Positions 31,733-64,000 of a stretch of DNA of 64,000 nt are shown piece by piece. The DNA lies in assembly GCA_963693365.1 (NCBI GenBank), contig CAVNZM010000002.1, forward strand, positions 7,564,001 to 7,628,000. Reading direction: 5' to 3'. Under the pieces are notes generated by a model. That model was not told the origin of the DNA and searched no databases. It worked only from the letters and a program-made list of their open reading frames with translations. The DNA comes from Amoebidium appalachense. Lineage: Eukaryota > Ichthyosporea. The first letter of the stretch is position 1; each line of letters starts with the position of its first letter. The position numbers were made by a program, and so were the translations under genes.

Positions 31733-33221
31733 ACACGCGCTGCAGTTGAAGTTTGTTGCCCAACGGGTGTGGGTTCGAAAGAATTGTAGAACAAGCAATC
31801 ACTATCAATCTCTTTGGGCTGTATTTCTTGTTATTGTATTTTGTTGTAGTAGTCAATCGAAAACCGAGATGTAGAACTTGACTCTTTTTAGGAGCTGGAA
31901 AGGTGCACCACAAGGTTATTTTGATCTTGAGGTGTCCCGAGACTGCGAGACCTTTTTTTTTAGTTAACTGTCACTGCTTGTTCTGTTAAATTTTTTTTGT
32001 ATAAGAGTTTGTAGACTTATACAGTGTTAATAGCATACAGTGTTAGTATAAATATGTGTATAGGACGCCCAGTTTCGAAGATTTGGCCTGTTCTTTGTGG
32101 GATCATCTCTACCCAATTGCGTGAATCATACATATCCTTGTCGTATAGTGAACGAGAGAAGAACAGAAGCCTTGATATTCGTGTATTTAGTCTATGCATA
32201 TGAGACTTGCAGATATTCTGAACACGAGACCTGCGCTGAGCGCAGTCATTGTTGCTGTCCGGAAGGACCTTGCTGCCTGCCCTCCTTCCCCCCCCCCCCC
32301 CCCCCCCCCCGGCCCGTCCGCTCCGCTCCTCAAAACACACGTACACACACAAGACGACCACCACCACCACCAAAACATCACGCACGCGCTCGCGCACACA
32401 CACACCGTGACATACATAGCCATATGTGTACACAAAAAAAAACCACCCACCCGGCCCATAACAAACCTTCTGTGGCCGAATAGTATGTAGCCCCGATACG
32501 GGTATAGCTATGTAACTGATTATTATGGATGATTTATTTGAAAACCGTTGCGCGCGTTTGTAGACAAGATGTGCGGGCCCTTAGAACCATAGTAACACTC
32601 CCCCGGAAACAAATCGATAATCGATAAAAACAGCAAGGAGAGACTGCAGGTACGTTTATTCACCTCTGAAAGCAGGAGCCTGTGCTTCATAAATCGTCCC
32701 AGCAACTGCACAAATATTCTCCAGAAATAGACCAGCACACGAATTTCATAAATATTGTCCTACGGGGAGCTCTAGAGATCAAGATAACAGACCACCCTCG
32801 TTACCGCCACACATGATACATTTATTTCTAATGTCGAAGAAGAGATCTAGAGCTCTGGAAATCCCCCCCCCACCTTCTTCCAGTCCTTCTTCCGGGCCCG
32901 CGGGAAAAAAAAAAAAGAAAAAAAAGAAAAAAAGGAAAGAGAGAGAGAGAGGGCAAAAAAAAAAAAAAAAAAAACTTTGAGCAAGTGGGCTGCGATCCAG
33001 CACAGACAACCCAACATCTATATATGTTCGCGCGTATAACACTTCGGTAACAAATATTCCAGATCCTATAATGATTTCATCAGGCTCATATATGCTTAGG
33101 TTCTACAGTTGTGCACACATGTGCGTGCACGGGCTTCGAGGACGGTGTGCAATACATATCATAATCAGGATACCTAGGGTGATAAAGGCCCCTATTTTAG
33201 TGGATCACCCCCCCCCCCCCC

Positions 33222-33252
<31 letters not shown>

Positions 33253-33324
33253 CAAGCACCATCACAAATCAACTGAACACGTCCTTTGACACCCACACCC
33301 ACACCCACACCCCCATCCCCCATC

Positions 33325-33355
<31 letters not shown>

Positions 33356-33377
33356 ACACGCACACGCACACGCACAC

Positions 33378-33431
<54 letters not shown>

Positions 33432-33529
33432 AAAAGACGATAAAAAAAATAAACCCAAAGGGCAAAAAAAAAAAAAAAAAAAAAAAAGGCGTGTTCGCCT
33501 AAACTACACACATTCTACACATGCTGTGT
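31733..33529. other. Convergent region between the kinase and UBE2C genes
   Basis: Contains C run (32288-32310), A runs (32905-32972, 33222-33250, 33465-33487), (CA)n (33342-33426) and G/A-rich DNA. No gene supported. Confidence 0.45.
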
Positions 33530-39011
<5,482 letters not shown>

Positions 39012-39897
39012 GTTTTCGATTGTGGATTGATGTGCGTCTACGTATTAACGCAACTCTAAATTGCGGTCCTAAGCAATTCACAAATGGAATGCCAAGTGGC
39101 AACAGCAGGAGGTGTTACTAGAGTGCTTATTTATTCCGTGTTACGTGTGCTTTCTAACTGTTCCTTATCCTTAATCCAGAAAGCCAAAAAGTTGTGGTGT
39201 AGTGAGTTGCGCCTGATGAAAACCCTCAAATAAGCTATATACTTCTGCTTAATTTCGGATGCCAAAAAAAAAAAAAAAAGAAAAAGGTATATAACAAACG
39301 GCGGCTTGAATAACTACCTAAATAATGTAAACCAAATCCCTCTCTGACACCACTCTATTGTAAATTGCAGCCACAACAATTGCAAGTCTGCCCAGCCTTT
39401 TCAGTACGTGCAACGGTTGAAGTTACGGCTATCTCCTTCGATTCGAAATCACGCACTTGTACCCACTTGTCAAAGAATGGTGCACTAGTCTGTTAAAAGT
39501 GACGTCATTCTGCCTCGAACGGAACGGGCCGTGGCTTGAAATCTACTGAACGGACGTACATAAAGATGTACACGCCTCTTTCCATCTAACTAATGCATTG
39601 AGCTGGATTTTTCAATTGCTTATATCTTGGCTTTTTGAAATCGTAAGATTGTAAGATATCAAAGGCATGGCCAATATTAGCGTTACAGAGAGCGTGGGAG
39701 TGTGAACACTAATTACTAATGATGGATCCGGGGTGGTGTTCTAGAATATACAATGCACGGGTTTGCTGCATTTAGTCTAATCTCGGTGACGTTGACGAAT
39801 CATTCGATTCCGAATATATATATAAACGATTTAGTGGGTTCCACCAACGGCGTTGTGGGCCCAAACTCGGTCGAATATTAATCAATTTGACACACTC

Positions 39898-40271
<374 letters not shown>

Positions 40272-40456
40272 CTTGTACGGTGTGTGTTTACGGTGCGCGC
40301 TTGTGACTGCACGGGGTGTGTGTGTGCGTGTGTACGTGTGTGTACGCATGTGCATGGCAATGGTGTGCCTTGTGTGTGTGTACACATGTGGGCGCGCACG
40401 TCTGTGTGCGTTTGTGCGACTGCACAGACCGTGTGTTTGCCTGTCCCATGCGTAAG

Positions 40457-40657
<201 letters not shown>

Positions 40658-40745
40658 CGGTGGGTGTTGTGTGTGTATATGTGTGTGTATACATGTTTGT
40701 GTGTGTGTTTGTGTGTGTGTGTGCTACAGTGTGTGTGTGAATACG

Positions 40746-40779
<34 letters not shown>

Positions 40780-41111
40780 GCGCGCGCGTTCGTGATTGTG
40801 GTGCTTACATGCCATTGGGTGCTTGTGCATGTGTATTAAAGTCACATTTGTGTGTATGATTGTGTGCGTGTATGTGTGTACATGCATGTGTGTGGCGATT
40901 TCTGTCTTTACTCACTGTGGAGCGTCTCCTTTAATATAACTATATAAAATATATGTATGTCTCGGGTTGTAGTTGAGTTTAATGAGGCTCGAACACATGT
41001 GTTCACATGTGGGTAGCTTTGCCGAGTCTTCTACACTTAGAACCTTGTGGACACACCAGGCACACACGTGCACACACACACACACACACACACCCCTCCC
41101 CCCGAGGTTTG

Positions 41112-41425
<314 letters not shown>

Positions 41426-41640
41426 CTTGTAAGGTGTGTGTTTACGGTGCACGCTGACGCAGCGCGTCTGTGTGCGCTTGTGTGACTGCACGGTGTGTGT
41501 GTGTGTGTGTGTGTGCGTGTGTGTGCGCATGTGCATGGCATGGTATGCCTTGTGTGTGTGTACACATGTGGCGCGCGCGTCTGTGTGCGTTTGTGCGACT
41601 GCACCGACCGTGTGTTTGCCTGTGCCATGAGTAGGTGTGC

Positions 41641-41672
<32 letters not shown>

Positions 41673-41730
41673 CGTGGGTGGGTGTGTTGTGTGTATATGT
41701 GTGTGTATACATGTGTGTGTGTGTTTGTTT

Positions 41731-41768
<38 letters not shown>

Positions 41769-44414
41769 GTCACGTGTGTGGGGGTGTGTGTGCATGTGTT
41801 TGTGTGAGCTACAGTGTGTGTGTGTGTGTCTGTGCGCGCGCGCACACGTTCGTGATTGTGGTGCTTACATGCCATTGGGTGCTTGTGCATGTGTATTGAA
41901 GTCACATTTGCGTGTATGATTGTGTGCGTGTATGTGTGTACATGCATGTGTGTGGCGATTTCTGCCTTTGCTCACTAATGTGTGTGGCGATTTCTGCCTT
42001 TGCTCACTGTGGAGCGTCTCCTTTAATATATGTATATATGTATGTCTCAGGTTGTAGTTGAGTTGAATGAAGAGTGTGTCCTTATCATAATTTACACTTT
42101 CACAGTGCGTATTCCGGAAATAAGGGGGGGAACGGGGGAGGCCTCCCAATATAGAGTGTACTGATAGTCTTACATCAGATACCCTTACTTGTGCCATGGG
42201 GAGGAGGGGACGGGGGGAGCGGGGGAGAGGAGGGAATATTTAAAGGTTTTGAGGGGCTGGTTCAGGGGGAAGGGGGGGGTAATATTGGGGGTTTGGGTGT
42301 TAAATGAAGGGGATGCATGCCAGTTAACGTTAACCGTGGTCACTGGTAAGTAACACATGTGTAGCTATGTCGGAAGAACACTCTCTTGAGAGAACTTGGC
42401 AATGCGAACGGTTGAATCAAGGCTTCCCGGTAGTGAGCGCGAAACAATATATTCAGGGCCGTGGCCGCCGGATCCATAAAGGGGGTTTACGCACAATTTT
42501 GGTCCATAATTTTTTTTTTCTTTTCTTTTGACTCGGTTTTATTGATCCGTTGACGAAGGCAACGTGCAGCCACAGGCTACATAACCACCAATAGAACTGA
42601 AAAAGCCAAACTTTAAGCTACGAAATAAAAATAAAGCGACAAGTGACAAAGGACACCAGGCTGCGGGCAAAACCTTAAGTGTACGTGTATGCGTGAAACT
42701 AGTTTGCTCCAACTAGTCATATGCATCGATGTTGACCAGACCACACTCCGCAAGAAGACATCATTACTGCTGCTTCCCAACAGGCCCCCCTCAAAACCTA
42801 CCGAGGCACAGCAAGCAAGTCAGCCTCTAAAAGAGCAATGCAGACCAAATCTGAGCTAAAAAACAATCCCAACGGGCCCGGCCCCTAGATAACCCGGAGA
42901 AACTGCATCTAGCTCTCTGATAAGGTGGGCTAGTTGTGGCAGGACACACAGAAAAACACAATTACAGAATGCATGCAAGCAAACCCGGTCATTGCCATAC
43001 GACTGGAGGCTAAGGACTGGCAGTCACTTGGAAAGGTCCCCGACGACCATGTAGCCGCCCCTCCACTCACGCAGCGCAGAAGTAGCTGAAGAAGTTGCAG
43101 CAGCCCACCGCCAATAGGTCGCGTAGAAGCGTAGACAGCGTGTAGAAGTTACCATAGGTTGCAGTGGACCACCAGGCGTTGAAGAAACCACTTCTCAAGC
43201 GAGAAACTCCGCGAAAGGGAGATGCCCCCACACTCTCACAGCAATAGGAATACACCAGGCAACACCACACACACGCTGCAGTCACGTTCCCCTGAGTGGG
43301 ACTCCCTCCCACCACAAAAAGAAGAAACGAAAGCCTTTATATACCTGCCATGGTGAAGAATCGGGAAAAGAAGTTGACGTGACAGCTAAGAGATCGAAGT
43401 GAAAAAGGTTCTTCAACACATGCATGCTGCACAGTGTGTCTGTGCACATAATGTGCCGTACTACCTACGGCCCATGCATGTTGGTCACCCATAATTTTTT
43501 TTCTTTTGACTGGATTTAATCGACGGAAAGATATGCAAGTATGCGCGGCATACTGAGAAGACAATAAAAACTTCACGAGTTATCCAGTAACAAGTGCATA
43601 CTGAGATACCTGAACACTGTGTGAAAATCATATAAATACTCAATGTGACGACCAACAGAATTCAAAAAAAGTCTAAAGTGTTCACATTGCCAGCTAGTGT
43701 AGCAGACACCCGTAGGGAAAGAGGTAAAACGCGACATAAAAACTCACACCTATCAATTGCAACATGCTTGCGATTAAAAAGTTCAGCACAAAAATGGCAC
43801 CAGCGGCGATGAAAACAAGAATTACAACGCCACTGCACAACTTCCCAGGCAATATCAACATCAGAGCACCATACAGACTTATCTACTAGGGTGGTATCCA
43901 TACGTACAGCAGGAGAAATGTACATGTATCCTGCCAAAGCTCCCAAAAAGCGATAATGATCAGTACGGTGTTGCCTAAGGAACATAACACATGCCGACTG
44001 AGTTTTACCTTTGATTTCTCTATCCGAACGAGAAAGAAACTCATACTGCGTATGGTAATAACGCGAAAAGGCAGAAAAAACAGGAAGAGAAAAGAAAGAG
44101 GGAGTGAGATAGCGAGAGGAAGAACCAGGTTGAAAGAGGGTAGGCTGAGGACATTCAGAAGTAGCGTTGGTGAATCGGGGGGGAAGAGGGATGGAGGGAG
44201 GGGGGAAAGAAAGCATAAAGAGGGTGACCATCAGGTATCCTAACTAAATGAAAACAAAAACGAAGAGACAATTCCTCCATACGACAAACAGCAGACGACA
44301 ATCCACACATACTGGTTAATTGGGAGGCACTTTATACTAAACACGCGTAACTACGACCTGTTTATTAGATGTATTGATTGGCTTGAGAAACACATCACTA
44401 CAAAATTCTAGCGC

Positions 44415-44432
44415 ATTGCGCGCGCGCGCACG

Positions 44433-44515
<83 letters not shown>

Positions 44516-44580
44516 CCAGCTGATACCGAGTGTCCCAGGGGAGCCCGGGCCCTTAAAAAAAAAAAAAAAAAAAAAAAAAA
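44415..44580. repeat. (CA)n and 26-nt A run
   Basis: (CA)n from 44432 to 44513 preceded by (CG)n; A run at 44555-44580. Confidence 0.85.
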
Positions 44581-44644
44581 CCGGGGAACCCCAACTAATT
44601 GATTTCTCTTTGTAGTCTTTTCTTTAGTCTTATGGTGTCTCGTA

Positions 44645-44732
44645 GAGAAAGTAACTTACCTGATTTATAGTCATCCCCCGACATCTATGAGAAAGTAACT
44701 TACCTGATTTATAGTCATCACCCGACATCTAT
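44645..44732. repeat. Two tandem 44-bp units with a perfect splice-donor motif on the minus strand
   Basis: The unit starts GAGAAAGTAACTTACCTG and occurs at 44645 and 44689 with one clear mismatch. The complement reads CAGGTAAGTTAC, a consensus 5' splice site, in both units. Confidence 0.7.
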
Positions 44733-45571
44733 GTACGTGATCATGATATACCGCTGAGGGGATATTCCGAGCAAAAACCCCCCCATACCTGAGACTGGTT
44801 TCTCTTTGCCTCGAGTAAACAGCGTAAACCCCCCTAGTCCTTCTCCTTCCCTGGACCTATCAGTCCCGAGGCTCCGACTCTGAGACCCAAACTCTCGGTC
44901 ACGTGACCTGACCTCTAAGTGACCGAGTTTGGGAATGATTATGTAAACCAGCCTTACGTAAGGCTAATCAGTCTTCTCAATTTGTGTAGGATGTTGATTG
45001 GCTAAAACGGCATCACGTTTTTCTCACAATGATTAGTGCAGAAGGCATCGATGACGCAAAACGCATCAACTTGCGCAACCTTTGCACAAATTCGTCATGA
45101 GCCTCAGTCCCCAACTAGTACTCTGTCCGCTCATCATCGAGCTTTGAAACTGGCAAAAGTGTTCACCGGTCTAACGTTGCGGCGGTGTGTTCGAACATGT
45201 GATTAGGTGGTGCGTATGCAAAGTAGTTGCCAGCATAAAAACTCGGTCGTTTGTGAAAAATCTAATAGAAAAGCAAGATTTTTTCCGTTCTCTCTCTCCC
45301 TTTTTTTGTTTCGCTGTTCCTGGCCGGCACAGAGGCAAACAGACAACCTCAACCAGATAGGATCATAACTTATCTCAGCAGCTGATCTAGATAGATGTGC
45401 AAGGAGCAACTGGTTCTTAAAATTGCTGATATTTTCACAGATCTTAAGTCAGTGTATACGTTTATACATCTCATTTCACCTTTCCCGTCCAGCCACGGCA
45501 TTAAAGGCTTTCGTCTCGCCCTTTTTAGTACCTTGGTCGTTTAGCCAGTGGTGGCACCCGCGCGTTTCATC

Positions 45572-59096
<13,525 letters not shown>

Positions 59097-59102
59097 GAAA
59101 AT

Positions 59103-59605
<503 letters not shown>

Positions 59606-59904
59606 CACCCCTTATACACATGGGCGCGCACACATCCACTTGTGTTTAATCTATTTTAAACCCGTAATCAGAGCCAGTTTACCTTTTGGTTCAGGACAAT
59701 AGACCAAATTAAATTTCTCGGAGCTGTACAGTAACCATGTATGTAATGTAGAAATTACATAAATGTCGACATGATGTGTATTTTGGCTATAGTTACCACA
59801 TGATTTGACCATTGCGCTGTGTGATAAGGTCAACTCTATATCTCTTACCTTTTGGTGTTTAAATGTATACGTATACATGGGGTGAATCGTTGTATGATGC
59901 AGTT

Positions 59905-59910
59905 AATAAA
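59905..59910 (+). terminator. Possible poly(A) signal of USP22
   Basis: AATAAA in AGTTAATAAACGG, about 810 bp beyond the USP22 stop. The intervening sequence is mostly (CA)n and would form a long 3' UTR, so the assignment is weak. Confidence 0.25.
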
Positions 59911-60084
59911 CGGCCCAGCCAATAGGCCACCAGCAAAAACGTCACCAGGCAGTTTGCAGCATTAAAAACATATGGTATGAATGTGTCTGCGGCAACTCGG
60001 GAGTCAGGGCCAAATACATAAGAACAATCATTGAACACTGACCGCTGAACATAGCTCAGCTGAGTTTGCTGACTCTGAATATCC

Positions 60085-60722
<638 letters not shown>

Positions 60723-62744
60723 GCCGGGACCCCTCCCCAAATTACCCCCCCTCCCCCCCCCCCCCCCCCTCCCCCCCCCCCCCCCCCCCCCCTCTTTCTC
60801 CCCCCCCCCCCACACACACACCCAGCATGATGGCAGATGTTTCCTAGGTAATCAAAATGAGCTAGTTTCGAACGGGCCATCTCCAGCAGGTTGCTTACTA
60901 AAAAGAAGCGCGACAGGTGTAAACAGTCATGACGACGCGGCGTGGTTCAACTGTATGTATGTATGTGCACCTAATTAGTCAGAGGCCCTCACAAGTACCA
61001 AGTATTGTCAGAAGCTGGTGCTAAAATTAGCTGGTGTCACAGCCTACGTACAGGTACGGTGCACACAGTCGTGCACAGGCTGACAGGGTAGACACATACA
61101 TGTACAGGCTGATGCATCTCGGAGTCATTTAGTAGTACTACTACAGCTGAGTGTCACGGTATCATTGGATTTTAGTACATAGCATGCGATGCATATTATG
61201 TATCAGTAGGCCTGCCGGTCCACCGGACACCAGATGATATATTGTATATCGATGCTGTGAGCCTGGCTGTCAGGGGACGACACCACGTGTTTCAGCACGC
61301 CATGATATCAGGGTCGAATATTCGAGGAAATCCTGGAATTCGATGCTGTTGGCACGCACGTGTGCATGCGCAGTGCAGTAGTGTGCAACTGTGCAGTGCA
61401 CACGCCGCGACACGATTTCTCTTCCAGGCTGTGAAATGTTCATGTTCGCTACAGTGATCAAAGCGTCGGAAATACCCCTAATGTCTCGCTTAAATCAAAA
61501 AAATATCCTACAGCGGAACTGGTTAGGGCAAATTTGGAAAGAATAAGCCATTTGAGCGGCCGGTGCCCCTACTAATGACTGCTGTACTGACACTGGAGCA
61601 AGGGGCTAAGCAAAACTTCATTTTCATACCCTGTTCGAGAGTGCATTTTGAATCAAAATGCATTTTGCATACCGCACATACATTCCTGCATGACAATCTT
61701 AAAAATTGATGATCAGCCGCTATTGATGCCACCAGGTGAGAAACACATAACAAACAGGGTTGTTAAAGCCAGTTTTACCTGTTTGCACTTCTATTGAGTC
61801 GGTAAAAAGTCTACTTTTATATCTAACACACAAAATTAACACTTCACTTTTTCTGTGAAATCAGTTGGAATTTAGCTTGTAAGTTGACAGCGGTCCGTGA
61901 TCCGACATTCCATTATAAGCGGGGAATGTGCTATTTATATTATATCGATGAAACACAGTTATATATGTACTATCAGTGGGCAAGGCGGTAACATTCACTA
62001 TATTTGGCACTCTTGGAAAAAAAATACACTTCTAGTTAAAATTAGAAGAATCACCTGCATAATTATAGGCTTTTTGGGCTGACGCATACGTATATACAGC
62101 ATAGCATACACATGCCGGTCTGCATGCATATGTACAGATGTCTCAGCTGAGGTAGATGCCGTTGCACGTGGCGTGTGCGCAGTGCGCACACGGTAGCTCA
62201 CGCAAGTACCAAGTATACTACAATAGTCAGTGCGTGCTACGAAGTTCGGACCTACTCTTAGGCTACAAATAGTCGTGATAGCAGTGTATGTATGCCCCCG
62301 TGTACTATATATGTACCCAGTGTAGCTGCTTCGTGCTAAAAGACTGCCTGCCAATGCACATCGATACCAGAACTGCCGTTACTATATCAAATCAATCACG
62401 ATGCCATTTGTCTCGCGACTGTCATGATCACCAAAACAATAAGAAAGAAAGAATAATACTTACTTGAACCACCTCTTGCAAATGCATCACAATCCCTGTT
62501 AGCTATAATGTGCTGCACATAGGTAGACGAAAGATTTGTATCCAGCGCTGGGTGACCTCAGTATACGTAGGTATACGTGTAGTTTGACCGTAACCATCAT
62601 GATGTAATACTAGTAGGTCAGAGGACAGGTCACTGGGCAGGTGGCACTATTATGACAAAAGACTTAACTTTGATTACTACTGAAGTTTGATAATTTGTTC
62701 TATCATACTGGTAATGCCAAGTGCACCGTCACGGTGAATTGAAA

Positions 62745-63029
62745 ATGGAAAACACCATCGACATTTGCACGGGCTGCCGCTCTCTAATAGGAACAGAATG
62801 TGTGACCTACGCCGTCCAAATGGGTGCCGTTTACTATGTGGTCAGGGGTATTCTACTGCTTGCTGCCGTGTGCCTGCTAGTGTATGGCATGTACAAACTG
62901 TGCTTGTTACTGCGACACACACAAGTGTCTGCTGCCCACAATCTGAATTACACTTGTAGCACTGCAAGGTAGGTGGACGGTGTTCCCCCTTTTTTTTTAA
63001 GTTTTTATAATGAACAAATTGTGGCACGG

Positions 63030-63122
<93 letters not shown>

Positions 63123-63210
63123 CGCACACGCACACACACAAGAACTTCATCGTGACCATAATAGCAGATCACAAAAACTCTCAACTTGCAGGAAGATGAG
63201 ACCAATCTAA
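62745..63210 (+). CDS. Possible two-exon gene for an 80-aa single-pass membrane protein
   Basis: Exon 62745-62968 ends at a good donor (AAG|GTAGGT). Exon 63192-63210 follows an acceptor (TCAACTTGCAG) and reads five more codons to TAA. The product would be 80 aa. Residues 1-25 contain a CTGC motif and further cysteines. One hydrophobic segment (around VRGILLLAAVCLLVYGMY) is followed by a basic, polar tail. The intron is mostly a (CA)n tract. I do not recognise the family. The gene could continue into other exons further right, and the short second exon may be wrong. Support is the ATG, the hydrophobic segment and the matched splice phase only. Confidence 0.35.
63032..63140. repeat. (CA)n in the putative intron of the small membrane-protein gene
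   Basis: Pure CA from about 63032 to 63120, then CACGCACACA. Confidence 0.85.
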
Positions 63211-63540
63211 AAGGGAGAAAATAAAATAAAAGGAAAGAGGACTGGGCTTCGCTGCAGGGGTGAGGGCCCGGATATTGAGAAATAAGTGGGAAAAACAAAA
63301 AGGTTGCAGAAATTAAACCGGATAGGGAGAAAGAGAGGACAAAAGAAAAGGCCCTCACACATCATATGACACCACAAATTCAGCCCCAAGAAATGTGCTC
63401 GACACCATGTGCACTTGCATAACTCCAAGTACCTCAAGCCATGCAGAAACACTGAGCCAACTTGCACCCTCACCGTCTCCCTATAGCTAAGAAGTTATTG
63501 ATATTAACCGTTGCAAGCAATAATATTTATATTCTATGCC

Positions 63541-63708
63541 TGCACCAGCGGGGCCCACACCATGTTTGTGGTGCCCACCATCAGCCTGAGGCCAATCAAA
63601 CATTTCCTCCCCTCCCCTCCTCCCCCTTCCACGCACGCCCCCCCCCCCCCCCCCCCCCCCCCCCTTCCCCCCTCCAGAAAAAATATAATGATACAGGGAA
63701 ATGAAATT

Positions 63709-63742
<34 letters not shown>

Positions 63743-63840
63743 TGGGGGGGGATGAAAAAGAAAACCACTCTTCTCTGCTTAAGTTCACATGGTCGGATCT
63801 CGATCTTACGTCACCGTGCATGCAGAAGGGGGCCACGGTA
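63541..63840. other. Unresolved coding-like segment at the right end
   Basis: 63541-63600 reads plausibly on both strands: + TMFVVPTISLRPIK after a possible acceptor CTGCACCAG; - LMVGTTNMVWAPLVQA to a stop after a possible acceptor GGCCTCAG. 63789-63838 also looks exon-like on + (donor CACG|GTATGTG). Poly-C and poly-G tracts separate them. Strand and gene are undecided. Confidence 0.15.
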
Positions 63841-64000
63841 TGTGTGTGTGTGTACGTGTGTGGTGGTTTTGGTGGGGGGGGTCGGAAGGGGGGGGGGGGA
63901 GGGGGGTGGGGAGGGAGGGGGGAGGAAAAGGAGGGAGAGGGGGGGAGGGGGGGGGGGGCGGGGAGGGGGGGGTTCTTGTCTAACCCGTGTGCCCAGCACC

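Noticed and set aside
43067-43315. Cys-rich minus-strand frame near a TATATAAAGG
   Set aside because: The frame has no in-frame ATG near its start (it opens with GTG) and the TATA motif is too close; no family recognised.
43662-44231. 189-aa minus-strand frame with a CNSCFHRRWCHFC segment
   Set aside because: Looks zinc-finger-like over a few residues, but the rest matches nothing I know and no splice partners are visible. Kept only as a note in the intergenic description.
44645-44830. U1/U5 snRNA gene (ACTTACCTG and CTGGTTTCTCTTTGCC)
   Set aside because: The short matches are not followed by the rest of either snRNA: no U1 stem-loop I sequence and no U5 GCCUUUUAC loop.

Overview
This window is nuclear DNA of an intron-rich eukaryote. 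Six protein-coding genes can be recognised and five of them are split by spliceosomal introns; two weaker small-gene candidates also appear. The identified products are an HDHD5-like HAD hydrolase, a C11orf54-like ester hydrolase, a CWH43/PGAP2IP-like GPI-anchor remodelling protein, an intronless CAMK-like kinase, UBE2C and USP22. They are ancient eukaryotic families and look closest to opisthokont versions. A protist relative of animals is my guess for the host, but the sequence alone does not decide it. The introns are unusually rich in homopolymer C or G tracts (20-55 nt), (CA)n/(TG)n, (CT)n and minisatellites, and most long open frames in the window are translations of these repeats. Layout from left to right: the 3' part of the HDHD5-like gene (+, 421-3799) converges on the ester hydrolase (-, 10 exons, 14643 down to 6113, 302 aa). 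A 1.26-kb hAT-like non-autonomous element (14745-16006), packed with GTGATATCAC palindromes, sits 101 bp upstream of the ester hydrolase start codon. A CCAAT-box cluster (17072-17265) precedes the divergent CWH43-like gene (+, 5 exons, 17461-22409, 780 aa). An 8-kb gene-poor stretch follows, with AT-rich tandem repeats, TTACGTAA palindromes and a TATA-preceded 52-aa ORF. Next is the kinase (+, 30689-31732), which converges on UBE2C (-, 7 exons, 39011 down to 33530, 179 aa). After 6.5 kb of duplicated simple-repeat DNA comes USP22 (+, 15 exons, 45572-59096, 530 aa), head-to-head with UBE2C. The right end holds (CT)n tracts, a possible two-exon 80-aa membrane protein (62745-63210) and an unresolved coding-like segment. 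No operon logic applies, but two neighbours belong to the ubiquitin system: UBE2C is the E2 of the anaphase-promoting complex and USP22 is the deubiquitinase of the SAGA coactivator. Exon phases join without error through all internal junctions of the four complete split genes, and catalytic residues are intact: UBE2C Cys114; USP22 Cys182/His480; ester hydrolase His258/260/272; CWH43 Asn505, Glu542, Asp663 and Asp736-His737. The kinase is the exception, with HRD changed to NQD. The most unusual features are: (1) a roughly 190-bp dispersed repeat that ends in a poly-C tail and appears only in introns, in sense orientation; (2) three extra tandem copies of the USP22 exon segment encoding the catalytic His box, each with a splice-donor-like end; (3) splice sites built directly from (CA)n and (GT)n microsatellites; and (4) the hAT-like element at the ester hydrolase promoter. 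Splice sites were placed by eye using family alignments recalled from knowledge; no transcript data or search was available.
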